Part shown: positions 54,410-63,858 of the stretch, one piece after another
Layout of the letters: every line of letters begins with the position of its first letter
Numbering within the stretch: the first letter of the stretch is position 1
Assembly (NCBI RefSeq): GCF_016650635.1
Contig: NZ_JAEKFI010000003.1
Coordinates: forward strand, 1,302,001 to 1,366,000
DNA length: 64,000 nt
Source of the DNA: Pseudomonas sp. TH43
GTDB lineage: Bacteria; Pseudomonadota; Gammaproteobacteria; Pseudomonadales; Pseudomonadaceae
Direction of reading: 5' to 3'
Program-made: the position numbers and the translations under genes
Notes under the pieces: model-generated
What the model was told of the DNA's origin: nothing
Databases searched by the model: none
What the model saw: only the letters and a program-made list of their open reading frames with translations

Positions 54410-57270
54410 TACAGGGCCTCCACTAATGCGCGCACTTCGTTGGCGCTGCCCACGGCCAGGGCGTGTTGAGCAAGGGTTTGCGCCTGGGTCAGGCTGAGTT
54501 CGCGGATGCGCGCTTTCACTTCGGCAATGCTGCGGCCGGACACGCTCAGCTCATCGACACCGAGGCCGACCAGCACCGGCACCGCCAACGGATCTGCGGC
54601 CAGTTCGCCGCACACGCCGACCCATTTGCCATGGGCATGGGCCGCGCGCACGGTGATGTCGATCAATTGCAGTACCGCCGGGTGCAAGCCGTCCGCCTGC
54701 GCCGACAGCGTTGGATGGCCACGGTCGATGGCCAAGGTGTATTGGGTCAGGTCGTTGGTGCCGACGCTGAAGAAGTCGACTTCCCTGGCCAGCACCGGCG
54801 CCAGCAATGCGGCGGACGGCACTTCGATCATGATCCCCAGTTGCAGGTCAGCGACCGGGATTTCCAGACGCAGACGCTCGGTCATGTCACGGGCCTGGCG
54901 CCACTCTTCAACGCTGCCGACCATCGGGAACATGATCCGCAGCGGACGGTTGTCCGCCGAACGCAGCAAGGCACGCAATTGCGCTTCCATGATCTGCGGA
55001 CGCTGCAAGGTCAGGCGAATACCGCGCACACCGAGGAACGGATTCTCTTCCTTGGCGATCGGCCAATACGGCAGCGGTTTGTCGCCGCCAACATCCAGCG
55101 TGCGCACCACCAGCGGCCGACCGGCGAGGCCGTCGAGGACGCGGCGGTATTCAGCTTCCTGGGTGGCTTCGTCCGGCGCTTGCGGGTGGGCCATGAAAAT
55201 CAGCTCGGTGCGCAGCAGACCGATGCCTTCGGCGCCCTGCTCCACCGCGCTGATCACACCGGCGCTTTCACCGATGTTGGCGAACACTTCGACGGCGTGA
55301 CCGTCGGTAGTGTGTGCCGGTTGGTGGCGTTGTTCGGCGGCAATCTTCAGGCGTTGCTCGCGGGTGTCGCGTTCTTCGGCGGCGCGTTGCAGGGTCGCCG
55401 CATCGGCGTCGACGTGCAGGCGACCGCGTTGGCCATCGAGCAGCAACGCCGTGCCCGGCGCCAGCAACAACACCGCTGCGCCAGCACCGACCAGTGCCGG
55501 AATGCCGAGAGCACGGGCGACGATTGCACTGTGCGCCGTGGCACCGCCGCGAGCGGTCAGTATCCCCGCCACCCGTGCCGGATCGAGCCGCGCCACATCG
55601 GACGGGCCGACCTCGTCCATCACCAGAATGTACGGTTGCTCAGGCTCGCTCGGGGTTGCGACGCCACACAGTTGCGCCAGCACGCGGCGGCCAATGTCAC
55701 GCAGATCCGCCGCACGTTCGGCGAGCAAGGCATCCTGCAACGATTCCTGCTGCTTGGCGGCCGCTTCGATCACCGCCATCCACGCCGCTTCGGCGCTTTC
55801 ACCCTGCTTGAGGCGCGTGTCGACTTCGTCGGTGAGTTCCGGGTCGTCGAGCATCTCCTGATGGGTGATGAAGATCTCGCGGATCGCTTTGGCTTTGCTG
55901 CGTTCGATCAGGCCTTGAATATCGTTGCGCACATCGGCCAGCGCTTGCTTGAGGCGCTCACGCTCGATGGCGGCGGACTCGCCACGCATTGGGTAATCGA
56001 TGCTTTGTTGCACTTGAATGTGCGCCGGGCCGATGGCGATGCCCGGTGCTGCCGGGATCGCTTGCAGCAGGCTGCCGGAGGCCGGAGCGATCAGCACTTC
56101 GGCGATGTCGGCAATGACTTCGCGCTGTTGGCTGATGGCGGGCAGCGGCTCGACTTCTTCACCGAGGCCTTCTTCGATGGCGGCGAGCAGTGCCGGCAAG
56201 GCATCGGCGGCGATGCTCGGTTCGGCAATCAACTCCAGCACCTGACCCCGACGGGCGCCGAGGCTGAGCAGTTTGCTCAGGCTCTTCACCGACACGGCGC
56301 TGTCCTGGCCATCGACGATGCGCACACGGATTTCGCCATTAAAACTCTTCGCCAATTGCGCGAGGATCTTCGCCGGGCGCGCGTGCAAGCCGTGGGCGTT
56401 GGCCAGCGCAATGCGTGCACTCGGCCAGTCAGCGGGCAGTTCACCGCCGAGCACTTCGAGGACTTTGCGGCTGCTGGTGGCCCGACCGAGTTCGTGGCCG
56501 CGACCTTCAATGAGCAGCGCGCACAAGCGCTCAAGCAAGGCCTGATGCGCTTCGCCGAGACTGGCCAGGCAAAACAGACCGCTCAGCGGCTGACCGAGGT
56601 AGCGCATCGGTTTGTCCGGCGTCACGAAGGCCAGGCCGGGGCGTTTCACCGTTTGCTCGCTGTGCAGCCACCACAAGCCATCGCCCAACGGCAGCGCCTC
56701 GACTTGTTGCAGCACCGCAGAAAAGCCGTTGCTCACACAATCGGCCTGACGCAACAGACGCGCACCACGCCAGACCAGTTCTTCGAAATCGTCGGCAGAC
56801 ACGCCGAGACCGATCATCTGCGCGTCCAGCGCCAGTTCCTGCGGCGCACCTTGCAGCAGTTTCAGCAGCGCTTCGGGCGAACTGGCGCGACGCAGGGCCT
56901 GGCCCAGATCAGTCTCGCCGAGGGCGCGGGTCAGCAGTTGCAGCAGACGCAGGTGTTCGTCGGATTTGGCGGCAATGCCGATGGCCAGATAAACGATCTG
57001 GCCATCGCCCCAATCCACGCCCTCGGGAAACTGCATCAGGCGCACGCCAGTGGCGAACACCTGATCGCGGGTTTCCGGGGTGCCGTGGGGAATGGCGATA
57101 CCTTGACCGAGAAAGGTCGAGCCCTGGGCTTCCCGGGCCTGCAATCCGGCAAGGTAGCCGTCGGCGACCAGACCATCGGCCACCAGATGATTGGCCAGCA
57201 ATTGCAGGGCGGCGGGTTTATCCACGGCCGATTGGCCCATGGATATCTGCTCTATAGTGAGCTCGAGCAT
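54409..57270 (-). CDS. fruB: PTS fructose multiphosphoryl transfer protein, EIIA-HPr-EI
   Basis: 953 residues in the Pseudomonas order. Residues 1-145 EIIA (LGQGIAIPHGTPETRDQVF, active His); about 285-370 HPr (NAHGLHARPAKILAQLAKSF, active His); about 410-953 enzyme I (GGATAHSAIVARALGIPALVGAG, active His; GIGLLRTELIFM; VGTNDLTQYTLAIDR). It carries phosphate from PEP to FruA. First gene of fruBKA, preceded by a FruR operator. Confidence 0.96.
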   Translation of the reverse strand: MLELTIEQISMGQSAVDKPAALQLLANHLVADGLVADGYLAGLQAREAQGSTFLGQGIAIPHGTPETRDQVFATGVRLMQFPEGVDWGDGQIVYLAIGIAAKSDEHLRLLQLLTRALGETDLGQALRRASSPEALLKLLQGAPQELALDAQMIGLGVSADDFEELVWRGARLLRQADCVSNGFSAVLQQVEALPLGDGLWWLHSEQTVKRPGLAFVTPDKPMRYLGQPLSGLFCLASLGEAHQALLERLCALLIEGRGHELGRATSSRKVLEVLGGELPADWPSARIALANAHGLHARPAKILAQLAKSFNGEIRVRIVDGQDSAVSVKSLSKLLSLGARRGQVLELIAEPSIAADALPALLAAIEEGLGEEVEPLPAISQQREVIADIAEVLIAPASGSLLQAIPAAPGIAIGPAHIQVQQSIDYPMRGESAAIERERLKQALADVRNDIQGLIERSKAKAIREIFITHQEMLDDPELTDEVDTRLKQGESAEAAWMAVIEAAAKQQESLQDALLAERAADLRDIGRRVLAQLCGVATPSEPEQPYILVMDEVGPSDVARLDPARVAGILTARGGATAHSAIVARALGIPALVGAGAAVLLLAPGTALLLDGQRGRLHVDADAATLQRAAEERDTREQRLKIAAEQRHQPAHTTDGHAVEVFANIGESAGVISAVEQGAEGIGLLRTELIFMAHPQAPDEATQEAEYRRVLDGLAGRPLVVRTLDVGGDKPLPYWPIAKEENPFLGVRGIRLTLQRPQIMEAQLRALLRSADNRPLRIMFPMVGSVEEWRQARDMTERLRLEIPVADLQLGIMIEVPSAALLAPVLAREVDFFSVGTNDLTQYTLAIDRGHPTLSAQADGLHPAVLQLIDITVRAAHAHGKWVGVCGELAADPLAVPVLVGLGVDELSVSGRSIAEVKARIRELSLTQAQTLAQHALAVGSANEVRALVEAL

Positions 57271-57419
57271 GCGATCTCCTTTTTGGCATCGGATGACGCC
57301 AGGTATTGTTTTGAATGGTTGCAGCTTAGGCGCTCTAACGCTTCGCTTTTCAGCGGCAGTTTTGGCGGTTTCACGGCAGAACCGGCCAAAGGCGTCTAAA
57401 ACGTAGAAAATACGCTTGC

Positions 57420-57431
57420 TGAAACGTTTAA
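57420..57431. promoter_or_regulatory. FruR (Cra) operator before fruBKA
   Basis: TGAAACGTTTAA, whose reverse complement TTAAACGTTTCA is the operator reported for Cra/FruR of P. putida. It lies between divergent fruB and fruR, about 150 bases from each start. Confidence 0.85.
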
Positions 57432-57576
57432 TCTAGATTGATCGGCACGTTACTCGATAATGTTCCATCCTTGAAGTCCAACTTGTCGGATGCGTTGCGA
57501 CAATAGTCGCCTGCCCTAATCGGGTAGGATTGGCGAAAATGTTGCGGCAAGCTCGCAAAAACAAGGAAATCCCGGG

Positions 57577-58572
57577 TTGAAACTCAGTGATATCGCGCGG
57601 TTGGCCGGAGTGTCCGTGACCACCGCCAGCTACGTCATCAACGGCAAGGCCGAACAGCAACGCATCAGCACCGCCACTGTCGAGCGGGTGCGCGCAGTGG
57701 TCGACCTGCATGGCTTTACGCCAAACCCACAAGCGGCCGGGTTGCGCAGCCGCCACACCCGCACGTTGGGTTTTATTCTGCCGGATCTGGAAAACCCCAG
57801 TTACGCGCGGATCGCCAAACTGCTGGAGCAAGGGGCGCGGGCGCGCGGCTATCAGTTGCTGATCGCCAGTTCCGACGATGCACCCGAAAGCGAACGGCAA
57901 TTGCTGCAACTGTTCCGCGCGCGTCGCTGCGATGCCCTGATCGTCGCCAGTTGCCTGCCGGCCGGGGACGACAGTTATCGTCAGTTGCAGGCCAAAGGCT
58001 TGCCGATCATCGCCATCGACCGGGTCATGGAACCGGAGCATTTCTGCTCGGTGATCAGCGACGACCGCGAGGCCAGTCTGCACCTGACTCAGAGCCTGCT
58101 CGATGCACAACTCAAGCAAATCGTGCTGCTGGGTGCTCGCCCGGAGTTGAGCATCAGTCAGGAACGTGCCGCCGGTTTCAAACAAGCGCTGATCGACTTC
58201 AAAGGCGAAGTGCTGGTCGAGCACGCCGAATCCTTCAGCCGAGAATGCGGCCAGCAACTTATGGAAGAACTCCTGCAACGTCTGGGGCATTTGCCGGACG
58301 CGCTGATCACCACTTCCTACGTGCTGTTGCAGGGTGTGTTTGATGCACTGCATGACTTCCCGCTCAAGTCACGACCGCTGCGCCTTGGCACCTTCGGTGA
58401 TACGCAACTGCTCGACTTCCTGCCGCTGCCGGTCAATGCCATGGCCCAGCAGCACCAGTTGATCGCCGACAAGGCGCTGGAACTGGCGCTCGCAGCCGTT
58501 GAGCAGTCGGAGTACAAACCGGGTGTACAGGCCATCGCGCGTACCTTCAAGCAGCGCATTCACCGAGACTGA
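57577..58572 (+). CDS. fruR: fructose operon repressor FruR/Cra (LacI family)
   Basis: 331 residues, TTG start with AAGGA before it. LacI HTH at the N-terminus (LSDIARLAGVSVTTASYVINGKAEQQRIS), hinge HGFTPNPQAAGLRSRHTRTLGFILP, then the sugar-phosphate binding domain. In P. putida the effector is fructose 1-phosphate. Divergent from fruBKA with an operator between. Confidence 0.95.
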   Translation: MKLSDIARLAGVSVTTASYVINGKAEQQRISTATVERVRAVVDLHGFTPNPQAAGLRSRHTRTLGFILPDLENPSYARIAKLLEQGARARGYQLLIASSDDAPESERQLLQLFRARRCDALIVASCLPAGDDSYRQLQAKGLPIIAIDRVMEPEHFCSVISDDREASLHLTQSLLDAQLKQIVLLGARPELSISQERAAGFKQALIDFKGEVLVEHAESFSRECGQQLMEELLQRLGHLPDALITTSYVLLQGVFDALHDFPLKSRPLRLGTFGDTQLLDFLPLPVNAMAQQHQLIADKALELALAAVEQSEYKPGVQAIARTFKQRIHRD

Positions 58573-58575
58573 GCC

Positions 58576-59352
58576 GTGGAGCTGATCGACAGCCACACCC
58601 ACCTCGACTTCCCCGACTTCGACGCCGATCGCTCGGCGTTGCTGGCCGAAAGCCGCGCTCTAGGAGTGCGGCGGATGGTGGTGCTCGGGGTCTATGAGGG
58701 CAACTGGCAACGGGTGTGGGATCTGGTGCAGAGCGATCCCGATCTGTACGCGGCGTTCGGTCTGCACCCGGTGTATCTCGATCAGCATCGTCCCGAAGAT
58801 TTGCCGACACTGGGTGATTGGCTGACTCGGCTGCACGGTCATCGGCAGTTGTGTGCAGTGGGCGAGATCGGTCTGGATTACTTTATCGAAACACTCGACC
58901 GCGAGCGGCAACAAGCACTGTTTGAGGCTCAACTGCAACTGGCAGCGGACTTTGAATTGCCAGCGCTGATCCATGTGCGACGCAGCCACGCAGCGGTTAT
59001 TGCCACGCTTAAACGCTTCAAGCTCAAACGCGCAGGGATCATCCACGCTTTCGCCGGCAGCCGCGAAGAAGCGCGTGAATACATCAAACTCGGTTTCAAA
59101 CTGGGGCTTGGCGGCGCACCGACCTGGCCGCAAGCCCTGCGCATGCATCGCGTGCTGGCGGAGTTGCCACTGGAGTCGATTGTGCTGGAAACCGATTCAC
59201 CAGACATGGCGCCCGTCATGTTCCCCGGACAACGCAACAGCCCGGCGCACTTGCCGGCGATTTGCGCGGCGCTGGCCGAGCTGATGAGTCTTTCCCCGCA
59301 ACAACTTGCCGCCGCCAGCACGGCCAACAGTTGTGAAGTATTTGGCTGGTAA
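58576..59352 (+). CDS. TatD-family metal-dependent hydrolase
   Basis: 258 residues, GTG start three bases after fruR. Metal ligands: DSHTHLDFPDFD, GEIGLDY, LIHVRRSH and ETDSPDM. TatD/YjjV proteins are cytoplasmic nucleases or deaminases of unclear role. The close link to fruR is positional and common in Pseudomonas; co-transcription is likely. Confidence 0.9.
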   Translation: MELIDSHTHLDFPDFDADRSALLAESRALGVRRMVVLGVYEGNWQRVWDLVQSDPDLYAAFGLHPVYLDQHRPEDLPTLGDWLTRLHGHRQLCAVGEIGLDYFIETLDRERQQALFEAQLQLAADFELPALIHVRRSHAAVIATLKRFKLKRAGIIHAFAGSREEAREYIKLGFKLGLGGAPTWPQALRMHRVLAELPLESIVLETDSPDMAPVMFPGQRNSPAHLPAICAALAELMSLSPQQLAAASTANSCEVFGW

Positions 59353-59375
59353 CCGACCGAGCGAATGCATCCTCC

Positions 59376-59475
59376 TGCAGGAGCCGCGGCCCGCGGCGAT
59401 CTTTTGATCCTGCTTTTGAAGCAAGATCAAAAGATCGCAGCCTCGTTTCACTCGACAGCTCCTACCGCTCCTACA
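59376..59475. repeat. REP-type inverted repeat (GATCTTTTGAT family)
   Basis: GCGATCTTTTGATCCTGCTT and its inverse AAGCAAGATCAAAAGATCGC fold together; a second CTCCTACCGCTCCTACAG end is decayed. Confidence 0.8.
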
Positions 59476-59517
59476 GTTAGCCATCAATGATCATCAGGTC
59501 ACGGTCAGTCGGAAATT

Positions 59518-59907
59518 TTAGTCGGCGTGGGCTTTGGCGGCTTCGAGAAGCAGAGTCAGGTGCTGACGTTGGCGCGCATAACGCACCACCACGAAGTACA
59601 CGAAGATCGTGATCAGTGAAGCATTCAGTTGTTCGGTGACGCTGAGCAGCCCCACCCACTCCATCACCAACGCCACCAGCAGCGCGGTACACACTGTCAC
59701 CGAGGCACTGAAGCGCAACAACGCCAGTGAATCGAGCGATTTGAAGCGCTTGATCTGTTGCGGGCAGCGTAGCTCCAGAGCTTTTTGACAACGCTCGCAA
59801 CTGAACGTCTCGTTGATCGAGATAGCATTGAGCTGCCAGGGTTTGAGGGCCAGAGTGGTCTGGCAATGGGCACAGCGGCCCTGGACTCCCAAGGTTGCAA
59901 CAGACAT
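59518..59907 (-). CDS. zinc-ribbon membrane protein of unknown function
   Basis: 129 residues with GGAGGAG before the ATG. Two CxxC pairs (GRCAHCQTT and FSCERCQKAL), spaced about 28 residues, look like a zinc ribbon with a single-domain fold. Two membrane segments follow (LLRFSASVTVCTALLVALVM and LNASLITIFVYFVVVRYA), then a short polar tail. Probably an inner-membrane protein with a cytoplasmic zinc domain. I do not recognise the family. Confidence 0.75.
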   Translation of the reverse strand: MSVATLGVQGRCAHCQTTLALKPWQLNAISINETFSCERCQKALELRCPQQIKRFKSLDSLALLRFSASVTVCTALLVALVMEWVGLLSVTEQLNASLITIFVYFVVVRYARQRQHLTLLLEAAKAHAD

Positions 59908-60056
59908 GTGCGGTCTCCTCCAAAACGGTCTGACAGGGATTCTGGTTGATTGAAGGCGAAAATCCAGCGGACTGAGGAAAACAGGATTTCACCTACAGAA
60001 GCCAGCCAAAAAGTACTACAAGCAATTCAGACATAAACCCGAGCCTTGTCCCTGCG

Positions 60057-60089
60057 AACTGGCAACTGGCAACTGGCAACTGGCAACTG
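60057..60089 (+). repeat. 7-bp tandem repeat AACTGGC, four and a half copies
   Basis: Perfect repeats between divergent or convergent short hairpins, 85 bases from the chemoreceptor 3' end. Could vary in copy number between strains. Confidence 0.9.
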
Positions 60090-60163
60090 TAAGAGCTGCG
60101 GCACGCTGCGATCTTTTGATCTAAAAAACAACATCAAAAGATCGCAGCGTGCCGCAGATCCTA
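60090..60163. repeat. REP-type inverted repeat
   Basis: GAGCTGCGGCACGCTGCGAT and its inverse ATCGCAGCGTGCCGCAGATC around GATCTTTTGAT arms; likely also the 3' end signal of the chemoreceptor gene. Confidence 0.9.
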
Positions 60164-60174
60164 CTGGGGTGTGG

Positions 60175-62205
60175 TTAGACGCGGAAGGCGCTGATCAGCT
60201 GTTTGAGTTCCACGACCTGCGCCGACAGCGCGCGGCTGGCATCTTCGGTCTGGTGTGCGCCGTGTGCCGTGCGCTCGCCGGCGCGGTTGATCTCGACGAT
60301 ATTCTGGTCGATGTCATGGGCTACCGCTGTTTGCTGCTCAACCGCCGCGGCGATCTGCTGGTTCTGGTCGACGATCATGCCCACCGCGCCGAGGATGTTC
60401 TCCAACGCCTGCTGAACCTTTTCCGACTGTCCTACCGTGCCATTGGCCATTTGATGGCTGACGCCCATGGCCTTCACCGCCGCGCCGACACCGCCATGCA
60501 GTTTGGCGATCATCTTTTCGATTTCTTCGGTTGATTGCTGGGTACGTTTGGCCAGCGTGCGCACCTCGTCTGCGACCACCGCAAAACCGCGTCCCTGCTC
60601 CCCGGCGCGTGCGGCTTCGATCGCGGCGTTGAGCGCCAGCAGGTTGGTCTGTTCGGCGATGCTCTTGATCACTTCCAGCACACGGCTGATCGATTGGCTG
60701 TCACTGGCCAATTGGTTGATCACCAGCACCGATTGATCGATCTCGCTGGCCAGCGCAGCAATGCTGCCCTGCTGTGACTCGACCAGACCACGACCACTGA
60801 TGGTCTCGTCATTCACGCTGTGGGCGCTGCTCACCGCTGCAGCAGCACTGCGCGCCACTTCCAGAGACGTCGCCGACATCTGGTTCATTGCCGTCGCCAC
60901 TTGCTCGATCTGTGTACGCTGCCCGGCGACGGCCTGATTGCTTTGCGCGGAGACGTTCTCCACCTGTCCGGCCTGCCGCTCGACTTCGCCGACGGTTTGG
61001 CCGACGCGCTCGATCAAGTCATGAATTTTCTTCACCGTTCCGTTGAACACTTCGCCCAACTCGCCCAGCTCATCGCGGCTGTGCGCCACGAAGTTGACCG
61101 TCATGTCGCCGGCCGCAACCTTGTCCATCATCGCGCCAAGGCGTTTCAGCGTTGTACGTGTGGAGGCGTAAAAACCGCCGTAGAGATAGAAAATCAGCAC
61201 AAACACCACCGACAACGCCACGGCCTGCAAGACCATGTGCGTGCGGTTTTGCGCTAGGCGCTGCTGCAATTGCCGGTCGAGAAACTTCAACGTCGCTTCG
61301 TTGAGCTGGTAGGTCTTGTCCATCAACCCGGTGACCTGGTCGTAGAACGCCTGCCACGGTGCATCGAGGGTTTCGGCCATCACGACTTGCTGTTCGAACA
61401 ACTCGCTGGCCTGTTTCAACGAGGCCTTGCTGCTGTCGGCTTGCAGCGTCAGGGTTTCGCGCGCAGCCTGGCTTGAGCCGAGGGCATCCTGCAGTTTCAA
61501 GGTGTATTCGGCCTGAAGCTTTTCGATCTGCGCCAGCAGCTCATCAAAACGCGTGCTCGACGAACTGTTGAGAAACCCCTGTCCCAACGAATACGAACCC
61601 ATGGCCCGGCCTTCACCAAGGGTTTGGCTGACCGTCGGGGTGAGGTTGATGACCAGTTCGCTGAGTTGGCGGATATCGCTTTGGTTATCGCGGCTCAGAC
61701 CGGCCTGACTGGCGATGATCTGGCTGAAAATCTGCGCATTGCCGAGCAGTTTACCGATCAAAGCGCTTTTACTTTGCAGGGAGCTTTCCGCTTGCTGAGC
61801 CTTGAACGCGGTGATCATTTCATCGCGTTTGCCTTCAAACACCTTGATCTGCCCGGAATCATCAGTCATCGCTTTCAGGCCTTGCAGCCGGGCAAGCAGA
61901 CTTTGTTCGAGCGTGGTGATCTGCGACTCGATGTTACCGGCCTTGCCGGACTGACCGAGGGTGACGTTGATCTGCACCAGATTGTTCAGGGTCTCCAGAT
62001 CCCGGCGCAGGGTCAGGCTGCTGCCCAGCAGGTCGAGGCTTTGCAACTCCACCTGAGTCCCCTGAAACTCGCGATAAGAGTCGCGCACCAGATAGAAATT
62101 GGTCACCAGCATCGGCACCAGGAACAGCACGCTGATCAGGCTGAACTTCATGCCGAAGCTCAGACGGTTCATCAGCGAGACGGCGGGATAGAGCAAGCTC
62201 TTCAC
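60175..62205 (-). CDS. methyl-accepting chemotaxis protein
   Basis: About 676 residues from a GTG behind GGGAGA. TM1 at about 15-40 (FSLISVLFLVPMLVTNFYLV), a large helical periplasmic sensor of roughly 300 residues, TM2 at about 345 (AVALSVVFVLIFYLYGGFYAS), a HAMP domain, and the signalling hairpin SIAEQTNLLALNAAIEAARAGEQGRGFAVVADEVRTLA. The sensor is longer than a 4-helix bundle and may be of the helical bimodular type; ligand unknown. In PAO1 a chemoreceptor lies at the same place before ampE. Confidence 0.93.
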   Translation of the reverse strand: MKSLLYPAVSLMNRLSFGMKFSLISVLFLVPMLVTNFYLVRDSYREFQGTQVELQSLDLLGSSLTLRRDLETLNNLVQINVTLGQSGKAGNIESQITTLEQSLLARLQGLKAMTDDSGQIKVFEGKRDEMITAFKAQQAESSLQSKSALIGKLLGNAQIFSQIIASQAGLSRDNQSDIRQLSELVINLTPTVSQTLGEGRAMGSYSLGQGFLNSSSSTRFDELLAQIEKLQAEYTLKLQDALGSSQAARETLTLQADSSKASLKQASELFEQQVVMAETLDAPWQAFYDQVTGLMDKTYQLNEATLKFLDRQLQQRLAQNRTHMVLQAVALSVVFVLIFYLYGGFYASTRTTLKRLGAMMDKVAAGDMTVNFVAHSRDELGELGEVFNGTVKKIHDLIERVGQTVGEVERQAGQVENVSAQSNQAVAGQRTQIEQVATAMNQMSATSLEVARSAAAAVSSAHSVNDETISGRGLVESQQGSIAALASEIDQSVLVINQLASDSQSISRVLEVIKSIAEQTNLLALNAAIEAARAGEQGRGFAVVADEVRTLAKRTQQSTEEIEKMIAKLHGGVGAAVKAMGVSHQMANGTVGQSEKVQQALENILGAVGMIVDQNQQIAAAVEQQTAVAHDIDQNIVEINRAGERTAHGAHQTEDASRALSAQVVELKQLISAFRV

Positions 62206-62351
62206 TGGAAGTCTCCCTTGGTTTTTCTTGTTTTTATTGGCAGGCGCGAGGCGACAGCAGATAGCCACTATCGAGCGCCATCTCTGTATAGCTCAAATCG
62301 AAGGGAGGTTTTGTAACTTAAGGTTAACGACAGCCTGCGAAACACATCCCT

Positions 62352-62392
62352 CTGTAGGAAATGCCGCAGGCTGCGATCTTTTGATCCTTCTT
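62352..62392. repeat. single REP half (GATCTTTTGAT family)
   Basis: CTGTAGGAAATGCCGCAGGC followed by TGCGATCTTTTGATC; no inverse partner nearby. The 190-base gap 62206-62397 holds this and the chemoreceptor promoter. Confidence 0.65.
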
Positions 62393-62397
62393 TGAAA

Positions 62398-63237
62398 TCA
62401 GTGAACCAGAACCGTCCACAAGGCAAACCCGGCATACCACAGCACCGCCGCGCGCAGCAGCAGGTCCCACAGGCAATCGAGGGTGTTGATGCCTTCCGGG
62501 CCGACCGCAGGCGGCGGAATCTCGCCCGCTGCCAGCCCGACTTTGTTGATCAGTTGCGCAGCGCTGATGTTCCAGTTAAGCAACTCGTGCAGCATCACCC
62601 GGCTCACCGCAACAAAGTTGCCAACCAGCGCCAGACTGGCCGCCAGCAAACGCACCGGCACCCAATCGAAGGCATGACGCAGTTGCGCAGCACGCTCGAC
62701 CAGCGCCGGGTTCTTGCCGTTTTCTTCGGCCAGTGCCAACAAACGATAGGCCAGCGCTGCCACAGGGCCGAGCAGGAAATACCAGAAGATCACCGCGAAG
62801 AAGCTTTGATAGGCCTGCCACAACAAGTGCCCCTGCACCTGATCGAGCAATTGCTCGCCACTGTCGGCGCAGATGTCCAGATCACGCTTGGCCACGTGGG
62901 CCGCGGCTTGCAGATCCTCACGACGCCAGGCATCGCGGAACGGCCCGAGACCGCCGAGCAAATCGCCGCGCCCCAGGCTGTAAATCACCACCAGCAAATG
63001 CACCGGCAAGGCCAGCAGGCCGTAAGCCACAGGCTCCAGCACCAGCAACAACAAGGCGAGCAACGCCACCGGCAGCAATACCAGAATGGTCAGCACCAGC
63101 CATGGCTGTTTGGCCAAACGCTCGTTGCTTTCGAGTTTGTGCAGTTCGCGGATCCATCCGCCATCGCGTTGAAGCCGATGGCGCAGGGCCGAGAATTTCT
63201 CGATCCAGACCGCCAGCAGTAACACCAGAAAACTCAT
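62398..63237 (-). CDS. ampE: regulatory signalling modulator AmpE
   Basis: 279 residues, about four membrane segments in two groups, with a soluble middle (DAWRREDLQAAAHVAKRDLD). Typical AmpE ends: MSFLVLLLAVWIEKFSALR at the start. An inner-membrane protein encoded with ampD and thought to modulate beta-lactamase induction; biochemical role unclear. Its ATG overlaps the ampD stop (ATGA). Confidence 0.93.
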   Translation of the reverse strand: MSFLVLLLAVWIEKFSALRHRLQRDGGWIRELHKLESNERLAKQPWLVLTILVLLPVALLALLLLVLEPVAYGLLALPVHLLVVIYSLGRGDLLGGLGPFRDAWRREDLQAAAHVAKRDLDICADSGEQLLDQVQGHLLWQAYQSFFAVIFWYFLLGPVAALAYRLLALAEENGKNPALVERAAQLRHAFDWVPVRLLAASLALVGNFVAVSRVMLHELLNWNISAAQLINKVGLAAGEIPPPAVGPEGINTLDCLWDLLLRAAVLWYAGFALWTVLVH

Positions 63238-63794
63238 TGTCCTTCCTCTTGTGCCAGGGCAGCGCGGTAACGCGCCCAGTCGAATGCCGGGCCAGGATCG
63301 GTCTTACGCCCGGGTGCTATATCGCTGTGCCCGCAAATGCGGGCGCCGGTGATGGCCGGAAATACTTTTTGCAACTGGCGGGTCAGCGCCGTCAACGCCT
63401 GATACTGCGCATCAGTGAACGGCAGATCATCCGTACCTTCGAGCTCGATGCCCACGGAGAAATCGTTACAGGTTTCGCGTCCGTCGAAAATCGACACCCC
63501 CGCGTGCCATGCCCGTTCAAGACAGGAGACAAACTGGGTGACCTTGCCGTCACGTTCAATAAGAAAGTGCGCGGAGACGCGCAAGTCGGCAATCCCTGCA
63601 AAGTAGGGATGCTCAGTGACATCCAGACGATTCTGGAAAAACTCCTGCACCTTGCCGGTGGCGAACTGCGCGGGTGGCAAGCTGATGTTATGGATCACCA
63701 ACAGGGAAATTTCGCCCGCGGGGCGTTCATTGAAGTTGGGCGATGGGCACACCTGCACCCCCTGACACCACCCGCTAGCGGGATCCAACTGCAT
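63234..63794 (-). CDS. ampD: 1,6-anhydro-N-acetylmuramyl-L-alanine amidase AmpD
   Basis: 186 residues from ATG 63794. Zinc ligands in LLVIHNISLPP (His), ICGHSDIAPGRKTDPG (His and Asp); SAHFLIERDGKVTQFV and AWHAGVS as in amidase 2 proteins. It recycles anhydro-muropeptides in the cytoplasm; loss raises AmpR-driven ampC expression. Operon with ampE. Confidence 0.96.
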   Translation of the reverse strand: MQLDPASGWCQGVQVCPSPNFNERPAGEISLLVIHNISLPPAQFATGKVQEFFQNRLDVTEHPYFAGIADLRVSAHFLIERDGKVTQFVSCLERAWHAGVSIFDGRETCNDFSVGIELEGTDDLPFTDAQYQALTALTRQLQKVFPAITGARICGHSDIAPGRKTDPGPAFDWARYRAALAQEEGQ

Positions 63795-63858
63795 ACCGAT
63801 TCCTTCAACGCCGACTGTGTTGGCGCCCAGTATGCCGTGATCGGCCCCCGGCGCGCGA

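Noticed and set aside
54463..57399. 978-residue plus-strand frame opposite fruB
   Set aside because: Shadow of fruB, rich in Arg, His, Gln and Ala, without motifs.
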